DNA from: Synechococcales cyanobacterium PMM_0073
GTDB lineage: Bacteria; Cyanobacteriota; Cyanobacteriia; Elainellales; Elainellaceae
NCBI GenBank assembly: GCA_949127695.1
Contig: CASBQH010000365.1
Location: forward strand, 1-19,524
Length of the DNA stretch: 19,524 nt
Direction: 5' to 3'
The notes under the pieces are model-generated. The model was not told the DNA's origin, did no database searches, and saw only the letters and a program-made list of their open reading frames with translations. The position numbers were made by a program, and so were the translations under genes. This document shows, in pieces, positions 7,459 through 14,986 of the stretch. Each line of letters opens with the position of its first letter. Within the stretch, counting starts at the first letter, position 1.

Positions 7459-8436
7459 CTACTCAGTCGCAGCGGGCAGATCTGCTTCGTCTAAGACAAT
7501 TTCAAGTTCCGGCTCCGACTCAGGCTCAGGCTCAGCAGACTGAGCAGGTTGGAGCATCCGTTCGCGATACTTCGCGGCCATTTCCTCAGCCTTGTCGTAG
7601 ACAATCTGCGGATTTTTGACCATATCGCCCGGTTCTGGCTCTAGCTGCTTGGTCGAAAGCGAAATCCGGCCTCTCTCGGCATCCAGGTCAATAATCATCA
7701 CCTTTACCTCGTCATTGACGTTGAAGACGCTGTGGGGCGTATCAATATGGTCATGCGAGATTTCGGAGATATGCAGCAGTCCGCTGACGCCGCCGATGTC
7801 AATAAACGCGCCGTAGGGCTTGAGTCCGCGCACGGTGCCAATCACCACTTCGCCCACTTCCAGGCGGTTCATCTTGCGCTCAACCAGCGCCCGACGGTGG
7901 CTGAGCACCAGCCGGTTGCGGTCTTCGTCTACTTCCAAAAACTTCAGCGGCAGCTCTTCGCCCACCAAGTCTTCTTTGGGCTTGCGAGTGCTGATGTGAG
8001 AGCCGGGAATAAATCCGCGCAAGCCTTCAATCCGCACCAGCGCCCCGCCTCGGTTGGTGGCAAACACAGCAGAGCGTACGGTGGCATCTTCGGCTTGCAG
8101 CTGGCGGACGCGCTCCCAGGCTCGCATATACTCAATCCGACGGATGGAGAGGGTGAGCTGACCATCTTCGTTTTCGTCGGTCAAGATGAAGAATTCGCGT
8201 GTCTCGTTAGACTGTAGGACTTCTTCGGGGCCGTCGATCCGGTTGATCGACATTTCCTGAATCGGGATATAGGCGGCGGTCTTCGCACCAATGTCAATCA
8301 GAGCACCTCTCGGCTCAATGCTGAAGACCGTTCCGGCCACGACCTGTCCGGGGCTGTAGTGGTAGTCATATTTGTCGAGCAGTGCGGCAAAATCTTCGTG
8401 GGTAAAGCCGATATCTATTACGTGCTGATTGACCAT
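7459..8436 (-). CDS. rpsA: 30S ribosomal protein S1, cyanobacterial three-domain form
   Basis: S1 binds mRNA and helps the 30S subunit engage it. The 325-residue protein has three S1/OB-fold repeats: about residues 30-100 (GQVVAGTVFSIEPRGALIDIG), 114-182 (degenerate, EGLRGFIPGSHIS), and 195-264 (GEVVIGTVRGLKPYGAFIDIG, the best conserved). A linker and an acidic tail rich in Glu/Pro follow (about 290-325). E. coli S1 has six repeats; the short form is normal for cyanobacteria and chloroplasts. The ATG at 8436 gives the expected N-terminus (GFTHEDFAALLDKYDYHY) and has AGGA 11 bases upstream. A strong terminator follows. nrdR lies upstream on the same strand, 264 bases away. Confidence 0.96.
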   Translation of the reverse strand: MVNQHVIDIGFTHEDFAALLDKYDYHYSPGQVVAGTVFSIEPRGALIDIGAKTAAYIPIQEMSINRIDGPEEVLQSNETREFFILTDENEDGQLTLSIRRIEYMRAWERVRQLQAEDATVRSAVFATNRGGALVRIEGLRGFIPGSHISTRKPKEDLVGEELPLKFLEVDEDRNRLVLSHRRALVERKMNRLEVGEVVIGTVRGLKPYGAFIDIGGVSGLLHISEISHDHIDTPHSVFNVNDEVKVMIIDLDAERGRISLSTKQLEPEPGDMVKNPQIVYDKAEEMAAKYRERMLQPAQSAEPEPESEPELEIVLDEADLPAATE

Positions 8437-8700
8437 GCGATGTGTTTCCTGGTGATTATCTCCGTCGTTAAATATGGTGGTCTAGGCAAAAAGCAGCCAG
8501 CTCCCGATCTTGAATTCGATTCGCCTGCGCCGCCATCCAATTTCTGCTGCGAGATTTTAGCCCCGTCAGTCTTAGACCCGTAGGAGAACAATCATAGCTT
8601 AACTTTGACCCCAGCCGCATTAGGCAACCGCAAATCTACCTGGCTGCCGCTAGCTGTAGCGCTTGAGCTAAGAAGACTACAAGGGCTGGACTCAAGGCGC
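8437..8700 (-). other. Intergenic region between nrdR and rpsA
   Basis: This 264-base stretch must hold the 3' end of the nrdR transcript and the rpsA leader. I see an imperfect inverted repeat right after the nrdR stop (AGCGCTTGAG at 8658-8667 and CTCAAGGCGCT at 8691-8701, one bulged G) with no T-run behind it. No gene or clear promoter was recognised. Confidence 0.4.
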
Positions 8701-9237
8701 TTAGGAATGGCTCATGGAGGCAGTTTCTGCGGCTGCGCGGTCGGCTGGCGCATATGCTTCCGGTGCGGCATCTGCGGCAGGCTCTGCCGTATTTTGCAGA
8801 TGGTTCAGAGTCTCGACAAAATCGCGAATTCCTTTGAACTGGCGATGAATTGAGGCAAATCGAATGTAAGCCACTTCGTTTAGCGCCTGAAGATGCTGTA
8901 ATACCAGCTCGCCAATTTCACTGCTGGCTACTTCTCGCACAGAGCGCTGCTGTAGCTCGGCCTCAATTTCGTCCACAATGCTTTCTAGTTTGGCGGGAGC
9001 AACGCCAGTTTTCTCGCAGGCCGCTACAATACCTTGCAGCAGCTTAGAGCGATCAAAAGATTCGCGCTCGCCGCTCTTTTTCAGCACGACAACCGGGACG
9101 AACTCAATGCGCTCATAGGTCGTAAACCGGCGGCTACACCGCAGGCATTCTCTCCGGCGTCTAACGCTATGTCCGGATTCCGCTGAGCGCGACTCTAAAA
9201 CCCGATTGTCCGGAAATTGACAAAATGGGCATCGCAT
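8701..9237 (-). CDS. nrdR: Transcriptional repressor NrdR
   Basis: NrdR represses ribonucleotide reductase genes in response to ATP/dATP. The 178-residue protein begins with a zinc ribbon (Cys3, Cys6, Cys31, Cys34: MRCPFC and ECLRC) that binds DNA, with [19 protein letters not shown] just as in the family. An ATP-cone domain follows at about residues 47-137 ([22 protein letters not shown] through [13 protein letters not shown]). Residues 150-178 are an extra Ala/Glu-rich tail beyond the usual length of about 150; tails of this kind vary and may be disordered. The ATG at 9237 has GGAGGA 8 bases upstream. No ribonucleotide reductase gene is in the window, so its targets are elsewhere. Confidence 0.97.
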   Translation of the reverse strand: MRCPFCQFPDNRVLESRSAESGHSVRRRRECLRCSRRFTTYERIEFVPVVVLKKSGERESFDRSKLLQGIVAACEKTGVAPAKLESIVDEIEAELQQRSVREVASSEIGELVLQHLQALNEVAYIRFASIHRQFKGIRDFVETLNHLQNTAEPAADAAPEAYAPADRAAAETASMSHS

Positions 9238-9245
9238 CGCAAATG

Positions 9246-9251
9246 TCCTCC
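9246..9251 (-). promoter_or_regulatory. Ribosome binding site of nrdR
   Basis: GGAGGA on the minus strand lies 8 bases before the ATG at 9237. It is a strong Shine-Dalgarno match. Confidence 0.7.
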
Positions 9252-9351
9252 GGAAATTAATCTACTCAAAACTATTCAAAAGCGCTGAGCCGAACCCCCG
9301 ATTGAGGCTCAAACAGGCTTCCTAAGTCATCATACTGCAATTGCACAAGCA

Positions 9352-9417
9352 AAAGCCTGAGCAGTGGATCAATTTTATCTGATTAAAAAATTAATCAGGA
9401 TTGACTGCTCAGGCTTT
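9352..9417 (-). terminator. Nested hairpin behind psbT, likely terminator
   Basis: A perfect 14-bp outer stem (AAAGCCTGAGCAGT at 9352-9365, ACTGCTCAGGCTTT at 9404-9417) encloses a second perfect 8-bp hairpin (CTGATTAA/TTAATCAG at 9379-9398 with an AAAA loop). On the minus strand the outer stem ends in CTTTTG, a short U-tract. It lies 47 bases past the psbT stop and before nrdR, so it probably ends or protects the psbB-psbT message. The structure is unusually elaborate for a simple terminator. Confidence 0.65.
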
Positions 9418-9464
9418 GATCTGTCTAAATACCTGTCTAAGAATGTCGCAGAGTTGAGCGGAAA

Positions 9465-9563
9465 TTAATCTTTGGTGATCTTGGGGGGCTCGCGGAAGGC
9501 GATGGCAAAGAACAGCACGCCAATTCCTAGAGTCAAAACCAAAATATATGCAACGGCTTCCAT
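9465..9563 (-). CDS. psbT: Photosystem II protein PsbT
   Basis: PsbT is a single-span subunit at the photosystem II dimer interface, and it helps stabilise the electron acceptor side. The 32-residue frame reads [19 protein letters not shown], then [13 protein letters not shown]. One membrane helix is followed by the conserved FREPP motif and a charged C-terminus, a full-length match. The ATG at 9563 has AGAGGA 9 bases upstream. It lies downstream of psbB on the same strand, the usual arrangement in cyanobacteria and plastids. It is separated from psbB by 119 bases holding a strong hairpin. Confidence 0.96.
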   Translation of the reverse strand: MEAVAYILVLTLGIGVLFFAIAFREPPKITKD

Positions 9564-9593
9564 AACTTAATATCCTCTGGCGTTTGCCACGAT

Positions 9594-9621
9594 GTTGACT
9601 CAATTCAGTTGACTCAATTCA
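9594..9621. repeat. 14-bp tandem duplication between psbB and psbT
   Basis: GTTGACTCAATTCA occurs twice head to tail (9594-9607 and 9608-9621). It abuts the arm of the psbB hairpin on one side and the psbT leader on the other. Confidence 0.85.
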
Positions 9622-9670
9622 ACCAAGTCGCCGAGATTGGCAGATGAACGCAGATCTCGGCGACTTGGTT
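9621..9670 (-). repeat. Perfect 17-bp inverted repeat just after psbB
   Basis: AACCAAGTCGCCGAGAT (9621-9637) and its exact complement (9654-9670) flank a 16-base loop. The stem starts 12 bases past the psbB stop. It is not followed by a T-run on the minus strand (TTGAATTGAG), so it fits an intercistronic stability or processing hairpin better than a terminator. It could set the ratio of psbB to psbT message. Confidence 0.8.
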
Positions 9671-9682
9671 GCTGTGAACTTG

Positions 9683-11215
9683 CTAGCTAGGAACTTTCCG
9701 ACGAGACGTTTTGTCCCCCAGCTTCTGGTAGAAGCCCCATTCCAGCTGATCTTCGGATAGCTCTGGGTCAATTCCGGCGAACACATCGCGGAACAGCGTC
9801 CGGGAGCCGTGCCAGATATGGCCGAAGAAGAACAGCAGCGCAAAGCAGGCATGCCCAAAGGTGAACCAGCCCCTTGGACTCGTGCGAAATACGCCGTCTG
9901 AGTTGAGCGTTTCGGTGTCAAAGTCAAAGGCTTCGCCTAGCTGAGCCTTCCGCGCATAGCGCTTGACTATCGCCGGATCGTCAAAGGTCTGGCCATTGAG
10001 CGCGCCGCCGTAGAAGCTAACCGTGACGCCCACCTGCTCAAAGCTGTAGCGCGATTCAGCCCGCCGGAACGGAATGTCGGCTCGCACTACGCCATCTTTG
10101 TCGGTCAGGATCACCGGGAAAGTCTCGAAGAAGTTGGGCATCCGGCGCACCGTGAGTTCGCGCCCTTCGGCGTCGGTGAACACCGCATGGCCCAGCCATT
10201 CCTGGGCAATCCCGTCACCCTTCACCATGGGGCCTGTTCTAAACAGACCGCCTTTGGCTGGGTTGTTGCCAATGTAGTCAAAGAAGGCCAGCTTGTCTGG
10301 AATTTCAGACCAGGCTTCGACTTCAGTTGCACCCGCGTTGATGCTGCCATTCACCCGCCGCTGGATTTCCTGCTGGTAGAAGCCGCTGTCCCACTGATAG
10401 CGGGTCGGGCCAAACAGCTCAACCGGCGTGGTGGCGCTGCCATACCACATTGTGCCTGCTACTACAAAGGCAGCAAAAAACACTGCTGCAATACTGCTGG
10501 AAAGCACCGTCTCGATGTTCCCCATCCGCAGGGCGCGATAGAGGCGCTCTGGTGGCCGCACGGTCAGGTGGAACAGTCCGGCGATAATTCCGACGATGCC
10601 TGCCGCAATATGGTGCGCCACAACGCCGCCGGGATTAAACGGATCAAATCCTTCGGGTCCCCAAGCGGGCGCAACAGGCTGGATGCTGCCCGTCAAGCCA
10701 TAGGCATCGGAGACCCACATCCCAGGGCCAAACAGCCCGGTCAGGTGGAATGCGCCGAAGCCGAAGCAGAGCAGTCCAGATAAGAACAGGTGAATCCCAA
10801 ACATTTTGGGCAAGTCAAGCGCGGGCTCGCCCGTGCGCGGATCTCTAAATAGCTCTAGATCCCAGTAGACCCAGTGCCAGCAGGCTGCCAAAAACAGCAG
10901 ACCCGACAGGACGATATGGGCAGCCGCCACGCCTTCAAACGACCAGAAGCCCGGATCGATACCGGTTTCGCCCGTGACGCTCCAGCCAGCCCATGAGCCC
11001 GTCACGCCCAATCGCGCCATGAAGGGCAGCACAAACATGCCCTGACGCCACATCGGGTTGAGTACGGCATCGCTTGGATCAAAAGTTGCCAGCTCATATA
11101 AGGCCATTGAGCCAGCCCAACCTGCCACCAAGGCAGTATGCATCAGGTGTACAGCGATCAGTCTTCCCGGATCGTTGAGAACGACTGTATGGACTCGATA
11201 CCAGGGTAGTCCCAT
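9683..11215 (-). CDS. psbB: Photosystem II CP47 chlorophyll-binding protein
   Basis: CP47 is the six-helix inner antenna of photosystem II. It passes excitation energy to the D1/D2 reaction centre and sits in the thylakoid membrane. The 510-residue protein is full length and collinear with the family. It has the N-terminus [19 protein letters not shown], chlorophyll-ligand His residues in the helices ([68 protein letters not shown]), and a large lumenal loop between helices 5 and 6. The last helix carries [20 protein letters not shown]. The ATG at 11215 has GGAGGAG about 10 bases upstream. It is probably co-transcribed with psbT and is divergent from the ferredoxin gene. Confidence 0.98.
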   Translation of the reverse strand: MGLPWYRVHTVVLNDPGRLIAVHLMHTALVAGWAGSMALYELATFDPSDAVLNPMWRQGMFVLPFMARLGVTGSWAGWSVTGETGIDPGFWSFEGVAAAHIVLSGLLFLAACWHWVYWDLELFRDPRTGEPALDLPKMFGIHLFLSGLLCFGFGAFHLTGLFGPGMWVSDAYGLTGSIQPVAPAWGPEGFDPFNPGGVVAHHIAAGIVGIIAGLFHLTVRPPERLYRALRMGNIETVLSSSIAAVFFAAFVVAGTMWYGSATTPVELFGPTRYQWDSGFYQQEIQRRVNGSINAGATEVEAWSEIPDKLAFFDYIGNNPAKGGLFRTGPMVKGDGIAQEWLGHAVFTDAEGRELTVRRMPNFFETFPVILTDKDGVVRADIPFRRAESRYSFEQVGVTVSFYGGALNGQTFDDPAIVKRYARKAQLGEAFDFDTETLNSDGVFRTSPRGWFTFGHACFALLFFFGHIWHGSRTLFRDVFAGIDPELSEDQLEWGFYQKLGDKTSRRKVPS

Positions 11216-11303
11216 TTGACTACGCTCCTCCTATATGTTTCAAAGCTTCTGTCAGAATTTTATCAAGACGCTTAATACCAGTAAGCCTACCAGATTAAGA
11301 GAC

Positions 11304-11315
11304 TCGATGCATCGA
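11304..11315. promoter_or_regulatory. Perfect 12-bp palindrome in the psbB/ferredoxin divergent region
   Basis: TCGATGCATCGA is an exact palindrome located 89 bases upstream of psbB and 143 bases upstream of the ferredoxin start. Its position and symmetry suit a dimeric regulator, but no known binding motif is recognised. Confidence 0.35.
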
Positions 11316-11386
11316 TTGCGGCTGGCTTCGGGTTTGTAGAGCTTGGAGCAGTTGCCTGCTTCAATTTGACTCAACCCTTAGACAGT

Positions 11387-11421
11387 TTGACAATCAACCT
11401 GTAAAAATGAAATTGTATAAA
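11387..11421 (+). promoter_or_regulatory. Possible promoter of the ferredoxin gene
   Basis: A perfect TTGACA (11387-11392) and a TATAAA (11416-11421) precede the ferredoxin gene. The 23-base gap is too long for a standard sigma-70 pair. Either the TATAAA works alone, as in many cyanobacterial promoters with a weak -35, or the match is chance. Confidence 0.3.
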
Positions 11422-11457
11422 GAAGTGTAACTAGAGTGAGAGGGGATTGCAAGCGCT

Positions 11458-11916
11458 ATGCAGATAGGCTCTGAGGATTCGACCACCGTGATGTCTGGGA
11501 TCGTGATGTCTGGGATGATGTCTGGAGCGAACAATCAGGTAAACCCGCAGCCAGCCGGGACTGCAACACCGGACGATCGGCCTGCTTCAACGCCACCTGC
11601 CTTTAGCTCAGCAGATATTAAGTTTGTTAAAGAAGATCGAATTGTCTTTGCGGCTCCGGGTGCCAATCTCAGATTCAAGGCGATGGAGAACGGCATTGAT
11701 CTCTATACCTTTGGCGGCAAGATGATGAACTGCGGGGGGTATGGCCAGTGTGGCACCTGCGTGGTGGATATTGTGGAGGGCGCAGAAAACCTGTCGCCGC
11801 GCACTGAAGTCGAAGACCGCAAGCTGAAGAAGCGGCCTGCGAGCTGCCGTTTGGCCTGTCAGACGCTGGTGAATGGTTCGGTCAGCGTGGTGACAAAGCC
11901 CGCCAAATCTCGCTAG
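11458..11916 (+). CDS. [2Fe-2S] ferredoxin with N-terminal extension
   Basis: This is a plant-type [2Fe-2S] ferredoxin-like electron carrier, 152 residues from the first ATG. The ferredoxin fold covers about residues 52-150 ([19 protein letters not shown], then ENGIDLYTF). Cluster ligands are likely Cys92, Cys98, Cys101 ([10 protein letters not shown]) and Cys134 ([10 protein letters not shown]). The spacing C-x5-C-x2-C-x32-C differs from the C-x4-C-x2-C-x29 of photosynthetic PetF, so this is a separate subgroup. Residues 1-50 are a Met/Ser/Gly- then Pro/Thr-rich extension, partly coded by 15-bp repeats, and probably disordered. A GTG at 11488 or ATG at 11491, behind GAGGA, are alternative starts. 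Divergence from psbB and co-direction with psbM suggest a role tied to photosystem II, but no partner is shown. Confidence 0.9.
   Translation: MQIGSEDSTTVMSGIVMSGMMSGANNQVNPQPAGTATPDDRPASTPPAFSSADIKFVKEDRIVFAAPGANLRFKAMENGIDLYTFGGKMMNCGGYGQCGTCVVDIVEGAENLSPRTEVEDRKLKKRPASCRLACQTLVNGSVSVVTKPAKSR
11488..11525. repeat. 15-bp period repeat in the ferredoxin N-terminal codons
   Basis: GTGATGTCTGGGAT occurs at 11488-11501 and 11503-11516, followed by a partial copy GATGTCTGG (11517-11525). It codes for repeated Met-Ser-Gly and supplies several in-frame ATG/GTG start options. Confidence 0.8.
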
Positions 11917-12039
11917 GTTCGGGTTCATGGGCGGTGTATGCTAGAGCTAGCCTTCGCGGCTGGGCGCGGCTGATGCGCGTGGCTCACTTTTCAAGACAAG
12001 TTCAAGACTGATTTTTTTAGACGCTGTTGGAGAGGCATT

Positions 12040-12147
12040 ATGCAAGTTAACGATCTGGGTTTCGTGGCAACGATTTTGTTTGTGCTGGTTCCGACTGTGT
12101 TTTTGCTAATTCTCTATATCCAAACCGCCAGCCGCGAAGCAAAATAA
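12040..12147 (+). CDS. psbM: Photosystem II protein PsbM
   Basis: PsbM is a single-helix subunit at the centre of the photosystem II dimer. The 35-residue frame begins [19 protein letters not shown], continues [10 protein letters not shown], and ends in ASREAK. The N-terminal MQVNDLGF and the PTVFLLIL(Y/F)IQT helix are diagnostic, and the length is normal. GGAGAGG lies 4 bases before the ATG. It follows the ferredoxin gene by 123 bases and is followed by a strong terminator. Confidence 0.96.
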   Translation: MQVNDLGFVATILFVLVPTVFLLILYIQTASREAK

Positions 12148-12170
12148 GCCCGCCAAACTGGTTTTCCATC

Positions 12171-12206
12171 AAAAGGCGCTGGATCAATCCGATCCAACGC
12201 CTTTTT
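12171..12206. terminator. Bidirectional terminator between psbM and the Usp gene
   Basis: AAAAGGCG-c-TGGATC (12171-12185) pairs with GATCCA-a-CGCCTTTT (12191-12205), with one mismatch and a 5-base loop. It is followed by T on the plus strand, giving CCTTTTTGGG, and by CCTTTTG on the minus strand. It lies between convergent genes and can serve both. Confidence 0.88.
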
Positions 12207-12215
12207 GGGTTTGCC

Positions 12216-13055
12216 CTAGCGCACCAGCAGCACCGGGCAGTTAGCGTAGACGCGCACATAGTCTGAAAGCGACTGACCCAGCAGCCGATCGAGATCGGGC
12301 AAGCCTTTGGCAATTGAAGGACGGCGATCAGGGGAGCCAATTATCAGCAGATCGACATTCAATTCTTCTGCCACCTGGCAGATGCGCTCACCCGGCTTAC
12401 CTTCTGGCGCGACGCATTTGTAGTTGATCCCCAGCTTTTTGGCTTCGTTGATTGCCGGAATTAGCACCGGATCTTGTTCAGGATTGGCGGTAATTTCACC
12501 GGGCTTCAGCTTCAGGTCTGGGTTGGTATGCACCAGAATCAGCTGGCCCCCTTTAACATCTCGAATCAGGGCAACCGCTAGCTTTAGGCTTTGCTGAGCT
12601 GACTCTGATTTGTCGATTGCCACCATGATCCGGTTGATTCTCTTGACGTAAATATCATCCTTGACCAGCAGCATGGGGCGCGAAGAGAGCTGGAAGACAT
12701 ATTGGCTGACCGAGTTCTCTAAAATCGACTGAATCCGCTTCAGCCCGCGTGATCCCATAATGATCAGGTCGCTGTCGATTTCTTCGGCCACCCGGCAAAC
12801 AATATCTTTCGGATCGCCCTGCTGCAAGATCGGACTGATCCGGCTGGGTTCCAAGTTCAGATCCTGCACCGCCTGCGCCAGCATCTTGCCGCCTGCTTCT
12901 AGCTTTTCGGTCATGCCCTCAGCGGTGACTTGCGGCGGCACCACATGCAAAATCGTGACGTTGGCACGCTGAAACAGCGGAATATCCATCAGCATTTTCA
13001 GCATGTCGCGAGTTTGGCCAGTGCCAGAGAGCGCCAGCAAAATTTTTTCAATCAT
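12216..13055 (-). CDS. Tandem universal stress protein (two UspA domains)
   Basis: UspA-type proteins are cytoplasmic, often nucleotide-binding, and accumulate in stress or growth arrest. This 279-residue protein has two full domains: residues 1-133 (MIEKILLALSGTG through SRPMLLVKD) and 138-279 (INRIMVAIDKSESAQQSL through NCPVLLVR). The first has IIMGSRGLKRIQSILENSVSQYV, close to the ATP-binding G-x2-G-x9-G-(S/T) pattern but with Asn at the third Gly. In the second, IIGSPDRRPSIAKGLPDLDRLLGQSLSDYV is longer and also ends LGQS. ATP binding is therefore possible, more clearly in the second half. AGGAG lies 10 bases before the ATG at 13055. No partner gene is evident. Confidence 0.93.
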   Translation of the reverse strand: MIEKILLALSGTGQTRDMLKMLMDIPLFQRANVTILHVVPPQVTAEGMTEKLEAGGKMLAQAVQDLNLEPSRISPILQQGDPKDIVCRVAEEIDSDLIIMGSRGLKRIQSILENSVSQYVFQLSSRPMLLVKDDIYVKRINRIMVAIDKSESAQQSLKLAVALIRDVKGGQLILVHTNPDLKLKPGEITANPEQDPVLIPAINEAKKLGINYKCVAPEGKPGERICQVAEELNVDLLIIGSPDRRPSIAKGLPDLDRLLGQSLSDYVRVYANCPVLLVR

Positions 13056-13337
13056 ACTTATCTATCTCCTAGAGGCTTGCTACTAGAGGCATACGATCGG
13101 GATGGCTACAGTGCCTCAGTCCCAAATCAGCATGAGACTGGAAGCGTCAAGAGCGCCCAAATCTCAGTGCCTAAACCTCAGTGTATGACGGCAGAAATAT
13201 CAGAACAGAATTTGAAAATGAATTGTTTCAATTGGCCTCATGCGCCAAACTTGAACCGCAGGTGATGAAGCCGCCCTTGCAAAATTGCCAAAACAGCATA
13301 AGCTTGATTCGGCAAAGCAATTGAGTGAGAGCAGCGC
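13056..13337. other. Divergent intergenic region between Usp and SDR genes
   Basis: This 282-base region must hold promoters for both flanking genes. I found no convincing -10/-35 pair, hairpin or small gene in it. Confidence 0.5.
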
Positions 13338-13937
13338 ATGAAAGTGATTGTGGTAGGCGGCACTGGAACCCTGGGCAAAGCAGTGGTGCAGGAGCTTTCG
13401 GTTCGCCATGAGACGATCACGGTCGGCCACCAGAGCGGCGATTTTCAGGTCGATATTACTTCAGCCAGCTCAATTCGCGATCTGTACGAACAGGTGGGTG
13501 CCTTTGATGCGCTGGTTTCTACCACAGGCAACGTGCATTTTGGGGCGCTCGAAACCCTGAATGAAAGCCACTATGAGGTCGGGCTTCGCAACAAGCTGAT
13601 GGGGCAGGTGAATCTGGTGCTGGTGGGACGAGACTACATCAGTCCCGGCGGTTCGTTCACGCTGACTAGCGGTGTCCTCAGCCATGATCCGATTCGGTTT
13701 GGCTCTAGCGCCAGCATGGTGAATGCCGCGATTGATGGCTTTGTGATTGGAGCCGCGATTGAACTCCCGCCGGGCATCCGGCTGAATGCCGTCAGTCCCG
13801 GCATTGTCAAAGAATCCGTTGCGTCAATGGGTCAGTTTTTTCTAGGCCATGAGCCAGTCTCAGCGGCGCGAGTGGCGTTGGCCTATAGCAAGAGCGTTGA
13901 AGGTTTGCGAACCGGGCAGGTGTTTCGGGTGAGCTAG
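13338..13937 (+). CDS. Short SDR-family protein without the usual Tyr/Lys pair
   Basis: This is a Rossmann-fold short-chain dehydrogenase/reductase relative, 199 residues, a little under the classical size of about 250. The cofactor loop is clear (VVGGTGTLGKAVV, Gly7-Gly13). The VDIT segment near 38-41 and VSTTGNVHFG near 60-69 match the adenine-ring and NNAG-like regions. Ser111 (LTSGVLS) fits the catalytic serine position. Where classical SDRs have Y-x-x-x-K the sequence is GSSASMVNAAIDGF, with Ala125 and Asn129 at the aligned places. A short lineage of SDRs with this loss is known to me, so it need not be a pseudogene. The C-terminus is ordinary (RLNAVSPGIV, TGQVFRV). The substrate and even catalysis are uncertain. 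It precedes argF by 95 bases. Confidence 0.87.
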   Translation: MKVIVVGGTGTLGKAVVQELSVRHETITVGHQSGDFQVDITSASSIRDLYEQVGAFDALVSTTGNVHFGALETLNESHYEVGLRNKLMGQVNLVLVGRDYISPGGSFTLTSGVLSHDPIRFGSSASMVNAAIDGFVIGAAIELPPGIRLNAVSPGIVKESVASMGQFFLGHEPVSAARVALAYSKSVEGLRTGQVFRVS

Positions 13938-14032
13938 AGCGGGCTAGAAAAACCGCAAACTGCTACTGAAGAACTCCGGCAAGGCTTCAAGATCTGCTAG
14001 GGTCTTAAGATTATTCACTTCATGATTTTGCG

Positions 14033-14962
14033 ATGAGCGTAGCATCCCTCAAAGGCCGAGACTTGCTGAGCATGGCCGATATTAGCCCTGCCGAACTTCA
14101 GGAGCTTTTGGCGCTGGCGGCAGATTTAAAGTCAGGCAAGGCCAAGCCCAGATGTGAGAACAAGGTGCTGGGGCTGGTGTTTAGCAAGGCTTCGACCCGC
14201 ACCAGAGTCAGCTTTTCAGTGGCGATGTGTCATCTGGGCGGGCAGGTGCTAGATCTCAACGCCAGCGTCACCCAAGTGGGGCGGGGTGAACCCACGGTGG
14301 ACACCGCGCGCGTGCTAGACCGCTACCTCGACGTGCTGGCGATTCGCACCTTTGAGCAAAGCGAGCTAGAAACCTTTGCCCATTTCGCCAAAATCCCGGT
14401 GATTAACGCCCTGACTGATTTGGAGCATCCCTGTCAGGTGCTGGCCGATCTACAAACCGTGCAGGAAGAGTTTGGGACGCTGGCGGGTCTGACGCTGACC
14501 TATGTGGGCGACGGCAACAATATGGCCAACTCAATTTTGCTGGGCTGTGCGCTGGCTGGCATGAACGTGCGGATTGCCTGCCCAGAAGGCTACGCGCCCG
14601 ATGCTGGAATAATTGAGAAAACGCAGGCGATTGCGGCGGGTAAAACCGAAGTTCTAATCACGTCCGAGCCAGCCCTGGCGGCTAAAGGAGCGCATGTGCT
14701 CTATACAGACGTTTGGGCGAGCATGGGGCAAGAGTCGGAGGCCGAAAGCCGCACGCCGATGTTTCAGCCCTATCAAATTAACGATCAGCTGCTGAGCCTT
14801 GCTGACTCCAGCGCCATTGTGCTGCACTGTCTGCCCGCGCATCGGGGTGAAGAAATTACCGAAGCCGTGCTAGAAGGGGCGCAGTCGCGGGTCTGGGATG
14901 AGGCCGAAAATCGACTGCATGCCCAAAAAGCGCTGCTGGTCAGCGTACTGGGAGCAGATTGA
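14033..14962 (+). CDS. argF: Ornithine carbamoyltransferase
   Basis: ArgF joins ornithine and carbamoyl phosphate to make citrulline in arginine synthesis. It works as a cytoplasmic trimer. The 309-residue protein is full length. The carbamoyl-phosphate site has SKASTRTRVSF (Ser54-Arg58), RTFEQ and HPCQVLADLQT (132 onward). The ornithine site has DGNNMANS, DVWASMGQE (226-234) and the HCLPAHRGEE loop with Cys266. These separate it from aspartate carbamoyltransferase. The ATG at 14033 gives the usual N-terminus (LKGRDLLSMADIS). It is convergent with glgX, with only 24 bases between the stops. Confidence 0.97.
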   Translation: MSVASLKGRDLLSMADISPAELQELLALAADLKSGKAKPRCENKVLGLVFSKASTRTRVSFSVAMCHLGGQVLDLNASVTQVGRGEPTVDTARVLDRYLDVLAIRTFEQSELETFAHFAKIPVINALTDLEHPCQVLADLQTVQEEFGTLAGLTLTYVGDGNNMANSILLGCALAGMNVRIACPEGYAPDAGIIEKTQAIAAGKTEVLITSEPALAAKGAHVLYTDVWASMGQESEAESRTPMFQPYQINDQLLSLADSSAIVLHCLPAHRGEEITEAVLEGAQSRVWDEAENRLHAQKALLVSVLGAD

Positions 14963-14986
14963 GATCGCAGACTGATTACGATCCGA

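Noticed and set aside
7732..8217. 161-codon plus-strand frame opposite rpsA
   Set aside because: It is an antisense shadow of the conserved S1 gene and has no family-like features.
8658..8701. Terminator for nrdR
   Set aside because: The inverted repeat is imperfect, has a 23-base loop and lacks a T-run, so it is only mentioned under the intergenic entry.
9619..9927. 102-codon minus-strand frame at the psbB 3' end
   Set aside because: It is an alternative frame of psbB running into the hairpin.
10187..10783. 198-codon plus-strand frame opposite psbB
   Set aside because: It lies wholly within CP47 on the other strand, is rich in unlikely Cys/His runs and has no ribosome site.
12047..12340. 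97-codon minus-strand frame over psbM and the terminator
   Set aside because: It crosses psbM, a strong terminator and the Usp gene end; it is an overlap artefact.
12930..13265. 111-codon plus-strand frame over the Usp start
   Set aside because: It begins inside the Usp coding region on the opposite strand and has no recognisable protein features.
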